NCBI GenBank assembly: GCA_900638155.1
Contig: LR134495.1
Coordinates: forward strand, 2,170,001-2,234,000
DNA length: 64,000 bases
From: Mannheimia haemolytica
GTDB taxonomy: Bacteria > Pseudomonadota > Gammaproteobacteria > Enterobacterales > Pasteurellaceae
Direction of reading: 5' to 3'
The notes under the pieces were generated by a model. It saw only the letters and a program-made list of their open reading frames with translations, made no database searches and had not been told where the DNA came from. The position numbers and the translations under genes were made by a program. Positions 45,653 to 57,474 of the stretch are shown piece by piece; the first letter of the stretch is position 1; the number at the start of each line of letters is the position of its first letter.

Positions 45653-46555
45653 ATGGAACTGCATATTATTTTTTTTATTCTTGCCGGGCTACTGATTGCT
45701 GTACTAATTGGATTTAGCCTTTGGTCCGCTCGTCGTGAAAAATCAAATATTTTTTCAAATACATTCTCGACTAGACCTATTGCTGTACCACCACAGAATA
45801 ATAAAATGAGCAATAGCATCCCAACCTCATTACAGCCACAAAATGAGGATTATCAAGCAATGTCTGTGCCGGAAGAAAATCCGCAACAGATACAACAGGA
45901 AGTTGAAAGCTCGCTGCAAAATATCAAAATCAGTTTGCCGGGCGGAAATCCTCAGCAACAGCCTGAGCAAATTCAGCCGATACAATCGGTAGCAGAACCA
46001 ACGGTTAGCACTTACGGCCAGAAAATTTCTAATCAGCAACATATCCAATACAATACGCCGGATTTTGCAAACCCAATGGTGAACACAGCGGTGGAAGAAA
46101 CACCTCAAGCAGTAGTTATCGAACCTCAAGAAACCCAATCGGCAGCGGAAGAAAATCCATTTGTAACCCTCTATCTTTACGCACCACAAAATGAAGCTTT
46201 CCGCGGTGATTTTGTAGTACATTATTTAGAAGAAGTTGGCTTACGTTTTGGCGAACACCAAATTTTCCACCGCCATCAACATATTGATGATTCATTAAGT
46301 CCGATTATTTTCAGTGCAGCAAATTTAATGAACCCAGGAACCTTTGATTTAAATAATATCTCAAACTTTGCGACAGCTGGTTTAGTGCTATTTATGCAAC
46401 TTCCAACCGAAGGCAATGATGTGGCTAATATGAAGTTGTTAATCAGTAACGCTGAACACTTAGCAGCATCGTTAGGAGGATTCTTATATGACGATAACCA
46501 ACAGCCTTTTGGCGAAGAATCCCGCCAACGTTATATGCAACGTGTAATGCACTAA
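45653..46555 (+). CDS. zipA: Cell-division protein ZipA
   Basis: ZipA tethers FtsZ to the membrane at the division site. An N-terminal membrane anchor (about 4-25) precedes a basic patch (SARREK), a Pro/Gln-rich flexible linker (about 50-165) and the C-terminal FtsZ-binding fold beginning NPFVTLYLYAPQNEAFRGDF. Length 300 is typical of Pasteurellaceae. A perfect uptake-signal palindrome lies between it and ligA. Confidence 0.94.
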   Translation: MELHIIFFILAGLLIAVLIGFSLWSARREKSNIFSNTFSTRPIAVPPQNNKMSNSIPTSLQPQNEDYQAMSVPEENPQQIQQEVESSLQNIKISLPGGNPQQQPEQIQPIQSVAEPTVSTYGQKISNQQHIQYNTPDFANPMVNTAVEETPQAVVIEPQETQSAAEENPFVTLYLYAPQNEAFRGDFVVHYLEEVGLRFGEHQIFHRHQHIDDSLSPIIFSAANLMNPGTFDLNNISNFATAGLVLFMQLPTEGNDVANMKLLISNAEHLAASLGGFLYDDNQQPFGEESRQRYMQRVMH

Positions 46556-46577
46556 TTGCAAAAAAATTGATAAATCC

Positions 46578-46603
46578 GACCGCTTGTACAAGCGGTCTTT
46601 TTT
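46578..46603 (+). terminator. Uptake-signal palindrome terminator between zipA and ligA
   Basis: GACCGCTTGTACAAGCGGTC is a perfect 20-bp palindrome made of two fused uptake cores, followed by a run of Ts. It starts 22 nt past zipA and lies 22 nt before ligA, so it probably reduces read-through. Confidence 0.75.
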
Positions 46604-46607
46604 GTAG

Positions 46608-48677
<2,070 letters not shown>

Positions 48678-48683
48678 CAAACA

Positions 48684-48712
48684 AAGGGGCAGATGATTGA
48701 AATCTGCCCCTT
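48684..48712. terminator. Terminator after ligA
   Basis: AAGGGGCAGAT and ATCTGCCCCTT form an 11-bp stem with a 7-nt loop, shared with the convergent Nramp-like gene. Confidence 0.85.
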
Positions 48713-48739
48713 ATTCTATCTATTGAATGCTTAAAAGCA

Positions 48740-50008
48740 TTAACCAATCAATTTAAACTGCTGAGCTAAAAACAGTAACGTAAAGCTAGTTAAGTAAATT
48801 AAGCCGATAACTGCCAACCAAAATAACCAGCCTTTTGCACGATGCTCACCTTTTAGCACTAAAGAGAAATTTAACCACGCAAAAACAGGGGTAGAAACAA
48901 ATGATGAAATCATTGCAAATTGTAACATTTTCGCCACATCACTCATAAATTGGCTAATAATTAAAATGCCGATGAGTGCAGTTACCGTCATCCAAATACT
49001 TAACTCTGTTTGTGAATGTTGCTTACGCCCGCTAATTAAACGTAACGCTTCTGCATTCGCTCGTGAATATCCATCAATAACAGTGATCGTTGTGCCGAAC
49101 ATACACATAAATGCAATAAATGCGATTAAAAGCTTAGACCAGTCGCCAATCGCAAAAGCATACATTTTAATTAATTGAGCAATATAGGCAACACCGGCTT
49201 GTTCTACTTTTTCACCTGAACCGTACTGTACTAACGCACCCAATGCTAAAAAGACAATCGCCAAAATTGCCGTGCCGATATAGCCCACATTAAAATCAAA
49301 AATACCGTCCTCATAATTCACTTTGCTTAAACGTTTTTTCGCAATAACCCACATTGAGTTAATAGCAGAAATTTCGATTGGTGCTGGCATCCAGCCCATT
49401 AATGCAACGATGAACGCAAGTGCTGCTAAATTCCACGGCGAAGGCTCTACGAAATCTGGAGCAATTTCAACGCCACCTTTTAAAGCAGCAATGATCACGG
49501 CAGATACCGTAGAGATGGTTAAAGCAATCATAATCCATTTAGATAATGTATCTAAGAATTTATATTGCCCTAGAAGTAAAATACCCCAAGTGACCACAAT
49601 CACAATAGTTCCTGCCATTGGAATGCTTAAATCTAACGGAATACCTAAAGCAGAAAAAATAAATTTTAGAATCGCTGCTGAAACAATCGCCACCGCAGCT
49701 GTGTTAATCATTGCAGCAAAAACGTTAAGGATAAAGAAAATAATAAGATAAAACTTTCCTTTTTCTTTGTAGCCTTCCAATAAAGTTTTACCGCTAGCTA
49801 AGGTATATTGCACACCAAAGCGGAAAAACGGATATTTAAATAAATTGGCTAACAGAATAATAATCGCCAGCTGCCAGCCATAAATCGCACCAGATTGTGT
49901 AGAGGCAATAATATGCGAACCACCCACTGCCGCAGATGCCATCAAAATCCCCGGCCCCATTGCAGCAAATTTACTTTTCCATGTTGAATGTTCTGCTTGT
50001 TGTGTCAT
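48740..50008 (-). CDS. Nramp-superfamily transporter lacking the canonical metal motifs
   Basis: A 422-residue inner-membrane protein with about eleven hydrophobic helices and the Nramp framework (GPGILMASAAVGG at helix 1). The canonical helix-1 DPGN is replaced by GGSH and the helix-6 MPH by MPA, so three of the residues that normally bind Mn or Fe are missing. Substrate is therefore unknown; it is not a standard MntH. AAGGA lies 6 nt before the ATG at 50008 (MTQQAEHST), inside a longer frame starting at 50026. It is not in an evident operon. Confidence 0.85.
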   Translation of the reverse strand: MTQQAEHSTWKSKFAAMGPGILMASAAVGGSHIIASTQSGAIYGWQLAIIILLANLFKYPFFRFGVQYTLASGKTLLEGYKEKGKFYLIIFFILNVFAAMINTAAVAIVSAAILKFIFSALGIPLDLSIPMAGTIVIVVTWGILLLGQYKFLDTLSKWIMIALTISTVSAVIIAALKGGVEIAPDFVEPSPWNLAALAFIVALMGWMPAPIEISAINSMWVIAKKRLSKVNYEDGIFDFNVGYIGTAILAIVFLALGALVQYGSGEKVEQAGVAYIAQLIKMYAFAIGDWSKLLIAFIAFMCMFGTTITVIDGYSRANAEALRLISGRKQHSQTELSIWMTVTALIGILIISQFMSDVAKMLQFAMISSFVSTPVFAWLNFSLVLKGEHRAKGWLFWLAVIGLIYLTSFTLLFLAQQFKLIG

Positions 50009-50291
50009 ATTGATCCTTTTAATCATTAAAATATATAAAACTTAAAAAAGGATTTCATTCTACTCATAAAATAAATTGAAAAATAGAGCCTTTTATCTTA
50101 TGTCTAAAAGTGCTTATTTTTTTATTCTACCCATCACAATGAACTTCCTATATTCATCAAAATAAACCAATAAAAAACAGAACTTAAAACTATAAAAACT
50201 AAAATAAAAAGATAAAAATAAATTTTAATTTATTCGACACAACAGAAGGGATAGTATTTAATTGGTAGAAATTTTCCGCTTGAAGGCAATA
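50009..50291. other. AT-rich gene-free stretch
   Basis: About 280 bp, strongly A/T-rich between 50040 and 50250, upstream of the Nramp-like gene. I see no gene, repeat or clear operator; an unresolved promoter must be here. A T- and A-rich track of this kind could bind H-NS-like proteins. Confidence 0.5.
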
Positions 50292-50315
50292 AAAAAGTGC
50301 GTTTCCGCACTTTTT
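50292..50315 (-). terminator. Terminator after the DUF4189-like lipoprotein gene
   Basis: AAAAAGTGCG and CGCACTTTTT form a 10-bp stem with a TTTC loop, 12 nt past the stop on the minus strand. Confidence 0.85.
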
Positions 50316-50326
50316 ACTAAAATGAT

Positions 50327-51217
50327 TTAATTACTCAACCAATGCTCACCGTTGCCATTAGCTGGTGGATTAATCGGTTGGTTATTATTCTTACCTGGAA
50401 TAATAATTTGAGGTTGATCGTACATACATTTGTTGTTCGACAATATATCACAGGGAATAGCACATACAGCAGGGGCAGAAAGGCGACAACTTGAACCACC
50501 TTTTTGATTACAATTCTCTAATGCATTTTCTTCAGCAAGACTACTAACGATACTATACCCAAAATCATCGAAGCCTTGACCATCTTTATAACCTTGTGCA
50601 AAAGCAAGACACATATTACTAAACGAGAAGATCATTTGGCAATTACGACCACCGTTCTTTTCACACTGTTTAAACGCATCTTGCTTCGCATTTTCTAAAT
50701 TTTTAGACGGATTATCAGTCACCCACATCATATTTTGTTCAGGTGACATATAAATTGATGACCATAAACGAGGCTGTGTTTTACGCTTTGCTAAGTCCTC
50801 TTTACTAGCAATAGTTACTGCTTCTTTATATTCACCACATTTAAACTCTTTTTCGACATCACCAAAACCACTCATTTCACGAACAGAGGTGATTTTATTA
50901 TCAGCATCAGCAAAAAGATATGTCCAAGTCGATCCACCTGTATAAACCTTATCTGTTGTCATAAATATAGTGGTTGCATTACGACCAACTTCATAAGTTT
51001 GCAAATCATACAAAGCTAGTTGATAACCATAAACATAGCTTAATTCATTATCTTTTACGCATTGAACCGCTGTATCAGGTAAACGTTTACGTGCAAAAAA
51101 TTCAGATACATCTTTACCACGCCAATAAACACTATCTAGTGGCTTAATCATTGTAGAACAAGCGGTCAAAAATAATGACGAAATAACAAATAGCAAAGAG
51201 CTTATTTTGAAATTCAT
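50327..51217 (-). CDS. Lipoprotein with DUF4189-like cysteine-rich domain
   Basis: AAAGG precedes the ATG at 51217 (MNFKISSLLFVISSLFLTAC); an ATG ten codons upstream is less likely. The lipobox is LTAC, again encoded by a uptake signal. The 296-residue protein has a middle segment with many paired cysteines: ENAKQDAFKQCEKNGGRNCQ, NMCLAFAQGYKDG, and a second similar unit ENALENCNQKGGSSC. This A-x-x-x-A-x-x-x-C-x5-GG-x-x-C pattern is that of DUF4189. The tail is Asn/Pro-rich. Function unknown; probably periplasmic face or outer-membrane anchored. Confidence 0.78.
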   Translation of the reverse strand: MNFKISSLLFVISSLFLTACSTMIKPLDSVYWRGKDVSEFFARKRLPDTAVQCVKDNELSYVYGYQLALYDLQTYEVGRNATTIFMTTDKVYTGGSTWTYLFADADNKITSVREMSGFGDVEKEFKCGEYKEAVTIASKEDLAKRKTQPRLWSSIYMSPEQNMMWVTDNPSKNLENAKQDAFKQCEKNGGRNCQMIFSFSNMCLAFAQGYKDGQGFDDFGYSIVSSLAEENALENCNQKGGSSCRLSAPAVCAIPCDILSNNKCMYDQPQIIIPGKNNNQPINPPANGNGEHWLSN

Positions 51218-51271
51218 AATAATTACCTTTAAAAGAAAAAAGAGCAAGCTTTCACTTACTCTTTTTTTATA

Positions 51272-52489
51272 TTACTTAGAATAGCGTTGGAACACTAAAC
51301 ACGCATTCGTACCACCAAAGCCGAAGCTGTTAGACATCACGGTAGTTAATGCTTTGTCTTGACGTTCGGTTACAATATTCATACCTTGAGCTTGCTCATC
51401 AAGGGTTTCAATATTAATGCTTGGTGCAATAAAATTGTTATCTAACATTAATAATGAGTAAATTGCCTCGTGCGCACCTGCTGCACCTAATGAGTGTCCG
51501 GTCATTGATTTGGTTGATGAAATTGCCGGCGTTTTATCACCAAAAACATTACGAATTGCACCTAACTCTTTCACATCACCTACCGGTGTGGAAGTACCGT
51601 GTACGTTGATGTATTCAATTTCGCCATTTACCGTTGCCATCGCTTGTCTCATACAGCGCTCTGCACCTTCACCACTTGGCGCTACCATATCGTAACCGTC
51701 TGAGGTTGCACCATAGCCCACAATTTCAGCATAGATTTTTGCACCACGAGCAAGAGCGTGTTCTAACTCTTCCACCACAACCACTGCACCACCACCGGCA
51801 ATCACAAAACCATCACGATTAGCATCATAAGCACGGCTAGCTTTTGTTGGTGTTTCATTATATTTAGTTGAAACAGCACCCATTGCATCAAACTCGGTTG
51901 CACATTCCCAAGAAAGTTCTTCTGCACCACCTGCAAACACCACATCTTGTTTACCTAATTGGATTAACTCCATCGCGTGTCCGATACAGTGAGCAGAAGT
52001 CGCACAAGCTGAACTGATTGAATAGTTTACGCCACGAATTTTATAAGGTGTTGCCAAGCATGCTGACACACTTGATGCCATTGTTTTGGTTACTGCGTAA
52101 GGCCCAACGGCTTTCACACCACGTGGACCACGTACGGCATCACAAGCTACAAGTTGACTGTGCGCCGAGCCTGTACCAGCTCCGATCACCAAACCGGTAC
52201 GATCGTTTGAAACTTGTTCCTCGGTTAAGCCTGAGTCTTCGATCGCCTCTTTCATTGAAAGATAAGCGTAAGCCGCAGCATCTCCCATAAAACGATAGAT
52301 TTTACGGTCAATTAACTCAGCCGGATTTAATTTAATCGTACCTGCCACTTGGCTACGCATACCCACTTCAGCAAACTCAGGCACAAATTCAATGCCTGAT
52401 TTACCTGCTTTTAGTGATTCCAACACTTCTTCTTTGTTGTTACCGATACTGGAAATTACACCTAATCCTGTAATAACGACTCTTTTCAT
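51272..52489 (-). CDS. fabB: 3-oxoacyl-ACP synthase I FabB
   Basis: FabB elongates fatty acids and is needed for unsaturated fatty-acid synthesis. The Cys-His-His catalytic set is visible in SSACATSAH (about residue 162), [10 protein letters not shown] (about 297) and [13 protein letters not shown] (about 332). Length 405 equals E. coli FabB. A FabR-like palindrome lies 42 bp upstream of the start. It diverges from cyaA. Confidence 0.97.
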   Translation of the reverse strand: MKRVVITGLGVISSIGNNKEEVLESLKAGKSGIEFVPEFAEVGMRSQVAGTIKLNPAELIDRKIYRFMGDAAAYAYLSMKEAIEDSGLTEEQVSNDRTGLVIGAGTGSAHSQLVACDAVRGPRGVKAVGPYAVTKTMASSVSACLATPYKIRGVNYSISSACATSAHCIGHAMELIQLGKQDVVFAGGAEELSWECATEFDAMGAVSTKYNETPTKASRAYDANRDGFVIAGGGAVVVVEELEHALARGAKIYAEIVGYGATSDGYDMVAPSGEGAERCMRQAMATVNGEIEYINVHGTSTPVGDVKELGAIRNVFGDKTPAISSTKSMTGHSLGAAGAHEAIYSLLMLDNNFIAPSINIETLDEQAQGMNIVTERQDKALTTVMSNSFGFGGTNACLVFQRYSK

Positions 52490-52530
52490 TTTGTTTCCTT
52501 CATCATTTTGATCTGAAAAATACTTGATTC

Positions 52531-52548
52531 AGCTTACACTTGTTCACT
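52531..52548. promoter_or_regulatory. FabR-like operator upstream of fabB
   Basis: AGCTTACACTTGTTCACT shares the AGCKWACA-N2-TGTTCRCT pattern of the three sites at the acyl-CoA synthetase gene. fabB is a known FabR target in enterobacteria, which supports the reading. Confidence 0.6.
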
Positions 52549-52749
52549 CAAATAAGCTACTAAAACTTGATTATTTTACACAATTTCATTACTGGTCTGA
52601 ACTCTTTCTATCAAGATAGCGGTTGAATTTCACACATTTTTTGCAAAATAGGGAATGAAATTTAATTTCCCGATTTTTTACCCTATTACATAATAATCAC
52701 TTTTCCGCTAAAATGCTAAACAGTTCACACTTTAGTAAGGAAAGCTGAC

Positions 52750-55287
52750 GTGAAAACATTAACCCTGACAGCCAACAAAATAACAGCCGTAGAAGGCGCT
52801 GCCATTGGGGCGAACCAGGGGAGCTTCGCCCAAAAATTAAACTCTACTAAAGCACGAATTGATCAACTTAATGCATACCGAATAGAACGAGCTATCAATG
52901 CTAATAATCATCATTTTATGCATGTTTTCTCTCTCATTCCATTGCTTATTCATCTTAATCACCCTGTGTTACCGGCTTATGTTGAAAATGCACCACAAGG
53001 GATTTGGCATTTTCAACTCTCTGACTATCAAAAACAATTTCTGGTTTCTTACCGTTTTGATGAAGCAATCTCTGCCGATCATTTGGGCCCCCATCCCAGC
53101 TTTGATGCTCTTTATTCGATGGGTAGCACCGGTACTATTACCCAAACAAGCTGTTCTGATTTAGATTTATGGCTATGCTATCCGAACCATTTTACAATTG
53201 AACAATATAAGTTAATGGAGCTTAAAATTAATAAATTGCAAGAATGGGCAAAGACATTCCAAATCGACATCAATATTTATTTAATGAACCCAGAACAATT
53301 TAAGAGCCAAACTTATAACAGTAGCGTAACCGATGAACACAGTGGTTCAGCACAGCATTTTTTTCTATTAGATGAATTTTATCGTTCAGCTATTTTACTT
53401 GCCGGTAAGCGTTTACTCTGGTTGCATTTGCATAAAAATGAATACCAAAATGTTCGCAATAACCCTGAAATTGACTTAACGGAATGGGTTGATTTCGGCG
53501 ATTTTTCCAGCCTTTCAACCAGTGAATTTTTTGGTGCAAGCTTATGGCAGCTCTATAAAGGAATTAATAACCCTTATAAATCGGCAATTAAAATTTTATT
53601 GCTCGAATGCTATGCTCACACTTACCCTAAAACAAAGCTCATCTCCAAAGAATTTAAGAAAAAACTACTAAGTGACAATGCGTTGGAATACCACTTTGAT
53701 CCCTACTTAGCCATGCTTGAATTGGTAACAGAACACTTAAGATCACGCAAAGAGTGGGTGAAATTAGACCGCTTGCGAGTCTGTTTTTATGCAAAAGCGG
53801 TTGAGGGAGAAATAAATAACAACTGGAGAAGTCGTGATTTAGACGAGCTGGTTAACCAATGGTCTTGGTCAGAAAAACAAATTCAATTACTTCAAAACCG
53901 TCAACATTGGAAAATTAAGCAAGTGATGAATCATGAGAATATGCTGATTGATCATTTACTACAAAGTTATCGAAATTTAATTCATTTTGCTCGAAAATTT
54001 CATATTAATCCGAGCATTATGACAAATGATACTGATATTTTAATGCGAAAACTTTATTCTGTATTTGAAGCACTTCCAGGAAAAATATCTTTAATTAATC
54101 CTAAAATATCGTCCAATTTAGCAGAAAAAGCAATTACATTTATTGAAGCTAAAGTTGGATCTGCGTTGCAACCCGGTTGGTATTTAGTTAATCAGGCACC
54201 TAAAAGTCGTTATGACTCTGAAAATCGTTATGTCCATTATAATAAAAGCCCGATTAAGCTTATTGCTTGGGGGTATTTTAACGGCATTATTAACGCAGCA
54301 ACTAATTTACATACTGTTAGCCCTAATTTAGATATCGAGAAATTGCGACAATTTATCACCGACTTGCGCTTATCTTTCCCAATTCAAGCGCCGGAAGTGA
54401 CCAATGATGACATGCATCACCCTAATGAAATTCGCAATTTGGTTATAGCGCTTAATTTAGTACAAGACCCAACCGAACATATCGATGAACTACCAAAAAA
54501 AGTTTATCCAAGCGATCTGTTTAATTTTGGTAAGGCACAAAAAACGTTAGTTGGTAGTGTGAGCATTATTTATCGAAATGTATGGAATGAAATTCGAACT
54601 CAACATTTTGACGGTGAAGATGCTATTTTAAAAGCACTAAAATTGGTATCCAATCGAATTTATCAAGGAAATTCTTCACCTCAATCAGTTAATGTTTTTT
54701 GCTATAGTAAATATCTACGTAGTGAGTTACGTGATTTTGTGGCGGATTTAGTTCATAAATGTATTACAATTCAGACTGGTTGTTTACTGCAAGAGAATGA
54801 ATTTAGCACTTTAAAAGTAGCAGGAAAAACCTGGCAGTTTCTTTTTCATAAAAAAACATTTAGCATTAAACAAATTGATGAACAACAAGCGGTTGAAAAT
54901 TTAAATTCTTTTGCAAAAACCAAGCAAAATGCTAAAAGCGAAAATGAAAAGAAAAAAGAATTTCCGCAGCAAATTAGTGAATTTGCCAGTGAAGGCTTTT
55001 TACAGTTTTTCTTTGAAGACAATGTCGATAATAGTTTTAATGTATATGTTGTAGATGAACGTAATAATGTCGAAAGTTACTATAACTGTTTAGGAAATAA
55101 AGAAGAGAAAATCAGGAAAATCAATAAATTACAAAATGAAAAACAATTAAAAACAGAAACGTCAGCATCATTTGGAAGCTTTAACCATCCACAATTTTAT
55201 CAACTTATTTCACCGAATGGTGAACTATGTATTGTGCCGTTTCAAAGTCGCCAACATTTAGATTATTTAGCACAGAAAAGTTATTAA
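52750..55287 (+). CDS. cyaA: Class I adenylate cyclase CyaA, GTG start
   Basis: CyaA makes cAMP for CRP. The class I catalytic core is clear: DALYSMGSTGTITQTSCSDLDLWLCY (Gly-Ser and DxD), then EHSGSAQHFFLLDEFYRSAILLAGKRLLW and FFGASLWQLYKGI. The regulatory C-terminal half includes KLYSVFEALPGKISLINPKIS and EGFLQFFFEDN. The start is GTG at 52750, 8 nt after AAGGA. This gives about 30 more N-terminal residues than E. coli CyaA. Length 845. CRP-type sites are seen upstream of dhaK and between the mal operons. Confidence 0.95.
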   Translation: MKTLTLTANKITAVEGAAIGANQGSFAQKLNSTKARIDQLNAYRIERAINANNHHFMHVFSLIPLLIHLNHPVLPAYVENAPQGIWHFQLSDYQKQFLVSYRFDEAISADHLGPHPSFDALYSMGSTGTITQTSCSDLDLWLCYPNHFTIEQYKLMELKINKLQEWAKTFQIDINIYLMNPEQFKSQTYNSSVTDEHSGSAQHFFLLDEFYRSAILLAGKRLLWLHLHKNEYQNVRNNPEIDLTEWVDFGDFSSLSTSEFFGASLWQLYKGINNPYKSAIKILLLECYAHTYPKTKLISKEFKKKLLSDNALEYHFDPYLAMLELVTEHLRSRKEWVKLDRLRVCFYAKAVEGEINNNWRSRDLDELVNQWSWSEKQIQLLQNRQHWKIKQVMNHENMLIDHLLQSYRNLIHFARKFHINPSIMTNDTDILMRKLYSVFEALPGKISLINPKISSNLAEKAITFIEAKVGSALQPGWYLVNQAPKSRYDSENRYVHYNKSPIKLIAWGYFNGIINAATNLHTVSPNLDIEKLRQFITDLRLSFPIQAPEVTNDDMHHPNEIRNLVIALNLVQDPTEHIDELPKKVYPSDLFNFGKAQKTLVGSVSIIYRNVWNEIRTQHFDGEDAILKALKLVSNRIYQGNSSPQSVNVFCYSKYLRSELRDFVADLVHKCITIQTGCLLQENEFSTLKVAGKTWQFLFHKKTFSIKQIDEQQAVENLNSFAKTKQNAKSENEKKKEFPQQISEFASEGFLQFFFEDNVDNSFNVYVVDERNNVESYYNCLGNKEEKIRKINKLQNEKQLKTETSASFGSFNHPQFYQLISPNGELCIVPFQSRQHLDYLAQKSY

Positions 55288-55320
55288 TAATATTATTTAT
55301 ATCATACAGGTGGGAACTAT

Positions 55321-57189
55321 ATGTCAGGATTGGTTAGTCCGGAATTAATTAAAACAGTCGCATTACTTGCAACAAGCATCACAATTGTACCACTTTTTAA
55401 ACGTATTGGTTTAGGAAGCGTATTGGGTTATTTAGTCGCAGGGTGTTTAATCGGGCCATCTGGAATTGGATTATTCCAAGACCCTGCCGCTGTTGTGCAT
55501 ATGGCAGAGCTTGGTGTAGTAATGTTTTTGTTTATTATTGGTTTGGAAATGCACCCGGAACTGCTTTGGGCGATGCGTAAAGCCATTTTCGGGCGAGGTT
55601 TCTTACAAGTTGCAATTTGCGGTATTTTATTAACCTTATCCGGTATTTACTTATTAGGTTTTTCCAAAGAAGTAGCGTTTATTGCTGGTATGGGGTTTAC
55701 GCTATCTTCTACCGCCATTGTAATGCAAGTGCTGGAAGATAAAGGGATAAGCTCCACACCAAAAGGACAACGCATTGTTGCAACTTTACTGTTTGAAGAT
55801 TTAGCGATTGTGCCATTATTAGCCTCAGTTGCCTTTCTTGCCCCTAACCAAGTAGATGCTGAATCCAGCACTAATTGGTCTGCGATTGGACTGAGTCTTG
55901 TCGCAGTGCTAATTTTAATAGCCAGTGGAAAATGGCTGATGAACCCTATTTTCCGTGTTATTTCTAAAGCAAAAGTACGAGAAATGATGACAGCTGCCGC
56001 CTTGCTGGTAGTATTAGGCTCTGCCCTTTTAATGGAAATTAGTGGGCTTTCAATGGCTATGGGCGCATTCCTTGCTGGCGTAATGCTTTCGGAATCTTCT
56101 TTCCGCCATCAACTAGAAGCTGATATTGAACCCTTCCGTGGTTTACTTTTAGGCTTATTCTTTATGGGCGTCGGAATGTCATTAGACCTAAGCCTAGTCC
56201 TCAATAATTGGTTATGGTTATTGGTGATTGTAGCAGTTTATGTTATCGGCAAAGGGCTTGGAATCTTTATTGCTGCCTCTATTACCCGATTAACACTGAA
56301 TGAATCTATTGTGCGTACTACCATTATGGCTCACGGTGGTGAGTTTGCCTTTGTGCTATTCTCCGCCGCCGCAACCGCAGGGATTTTAAGCCCAGATACT
56401 CACGCCACCTTAACCGCTGCGGTGATTGTATCAATGTTACTTTCCCCACTCCTTATTTTAATCAAGCAAGGGGTGAGAAAGAAAAAAGCAAAAAATGAAT
56501 CCACTAATATGGCCGGAGTTGAATTACCAGAAGATTTAGAAGCCAATGTATTAGTCATCGGTTTTGGGCGCTTTAACCAAATAGTCTGTCAAGCCTTATT
56601 AGCCAAAGGACTAAGTGTATCGGTTATTGATTCAAATACTGATCATATTCGTGCTGCAGCTCGTTTTGGTTTTAAACTTTACTATGGTGACGGAGCGAGA
56701 CTAGATGTACTTCGGGCATCTGGCATCGCCAATGCAAGCTGCGTAATTGTTGGCGTAGGCAATCCGGAAAGAACAGAGAAAATCGTAGAGCTAATTAAAT
56801 CGGAATATCCCTTAGTACCGGTATTCGCAAGAACTTACGATAGACAAAGTGCGGTTGATTTAGTTAAAAAACACCACGTTGATTATCACATCCGAGAAAC
56901 CTTTGAATCAGCCCTCGCATTGAGCCAAGCCACCATTGAACGCTTAGGTTCTAGTGAGGAAGAGGCAAAACAAATTATCAGTTATGTTCGCCGATTAGAT
57001 GCAGAACGCTTTAATGAGGAATTATTACACGGTTTCTCCGCAGAAGTTATCCGCAAATATTGGGTACCAACACCTTGGGTAAATCCACAACACGAAGGTA
57101 GCGCACTTAATGAAGAAACGGCTGATATTTTAGAAGAGCTTGGTGAGACAGTAGAAGTTATAAAAGTGGATATCACTGATAAAAATTAA
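55321..57189 (+). CDS. Kef-type K+/H+ antiporter (CPA2 family)
   Basis: This family couples K+ efflux to proton entry during electrophile stress. The membrane domain (about 1-380) has around twelve helices with GLGSVLGYLVAGCLIGP, GMGFTLSSTAIVMQVLED, FEDLAIVPLLA and MAHGGEFAFVLFSAAATAG. A Rossmann-type RCK/TrkA-N domain follows (NVLVIGFGRFNQIVCQALL, YYGDGARLDVLRASG). Length 622 matches KefB/KefC. I cannot say which of the two it is. It lies 33 nt after cyaA and may be co-transcribed. Confidence 0.9.
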   Translation: MSGLVSPELIKTVALLATSITIVPLFKRIGLGSVLGYLVAGCLIGPSGIGLFQDPAAVVHMAELGVVMFLFIIGLEMHPELLWAMRKAIFGRGFLQVAICGILLTLSGIYLLGFSKEVAFIAGMGFTLSSTAIVMQVLEDKGISSTPKGQRIVATLLFEDLAIVPLLASVAFLAPNQVDAESSTNWSAIGLSLVAVLILIASGKWLMNPIFRVISKAKVREMMTAAALLVVLGSALLMEISGLSMAMGAFLAGVMLSESSFRHQLEADIEPFRGLLLGLFFMGVGMSLDLSLVLNNWLWLLVIVAVYVIGKGLGIFIAASITRLTLNESIVRTTIMAHGGEFAFVLFSAAATAGILSPDTHATLTAAVIVSMLLSPLLILIKQGVRKKKAKNESTNMAGVELPEDLEANVLVIGFGRFNQIVCQALLAKGLSVSVIDSNTDHIRAAARFGFKLYYGDGARLDVLRASGIANASCVIVGVGNPERTEKIVELIKSEYPLVPVFARTYDRQSAVDLVKKHHVDYHIRETFESALALSQATIERLGSSEEEAKQIISYVRRLDAERFNEELLHGFSAEVIRKYWVPTPWVNPQHEGSALNEETADILEELGETVEVIKVDITDKN

Positions 57190-57260
57190 AGAATTTATAC
57201 TTTGAATCCTTATTCAATATAAGCCTTCCTATACATATCGCATAATCACTCGTAAAAAAG

Positions 57261-57288
57261 CACCCTATCGGCATAATCTGATAGGGTG
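57261..57288 (+). terminator. Terminator after the Kef gene
   Basis: CACCCTATC and GATAGGGTG form a 9-bp stem with a 10-nt loop, followed by TTAA. The T tract is short, so termination may be partial. Confidence 0.6.
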
Positions 57289-57330
57289 TTAATGGTAATA
57301 AACCATCGCACGATGACAAGGAGAATATCT

Positions 57331-57474
57331 ATGAAAAAAACAATAAATCAATTTGAACTTACATTTTTTAAGAAAATTTGGCGTGGAGAAGTCAGCCCTA
57401 ATTTTTCTGCCTCGTTAACCAAATTCATCGCTTTATTAATATCTTTTGCTTTAATCGCTTTCATTACCGCCTGA
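57331..57474 (+). CDS. Possible small membrane protein, antisense to the malM end
   Basis: AAGGAG lies exactly 7 nt before an ATG that opens a 47-codon frame. It starts MKKTINQFELTFFKK and ends in a hydrophobic tail (FIALLISFALIAFITA), like a small tail-anchored membrane protein. Apart from its first 17 bases it runs antisense to malM. I do not recognise it. The perfect ribosome site is the main evidence; it could be chance or a truncated gene. Confidence 0.3.
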   Translation: MKKTINQFELTFFKKIWRGEVSPNFSASLTKFIALLISFALIAFITA

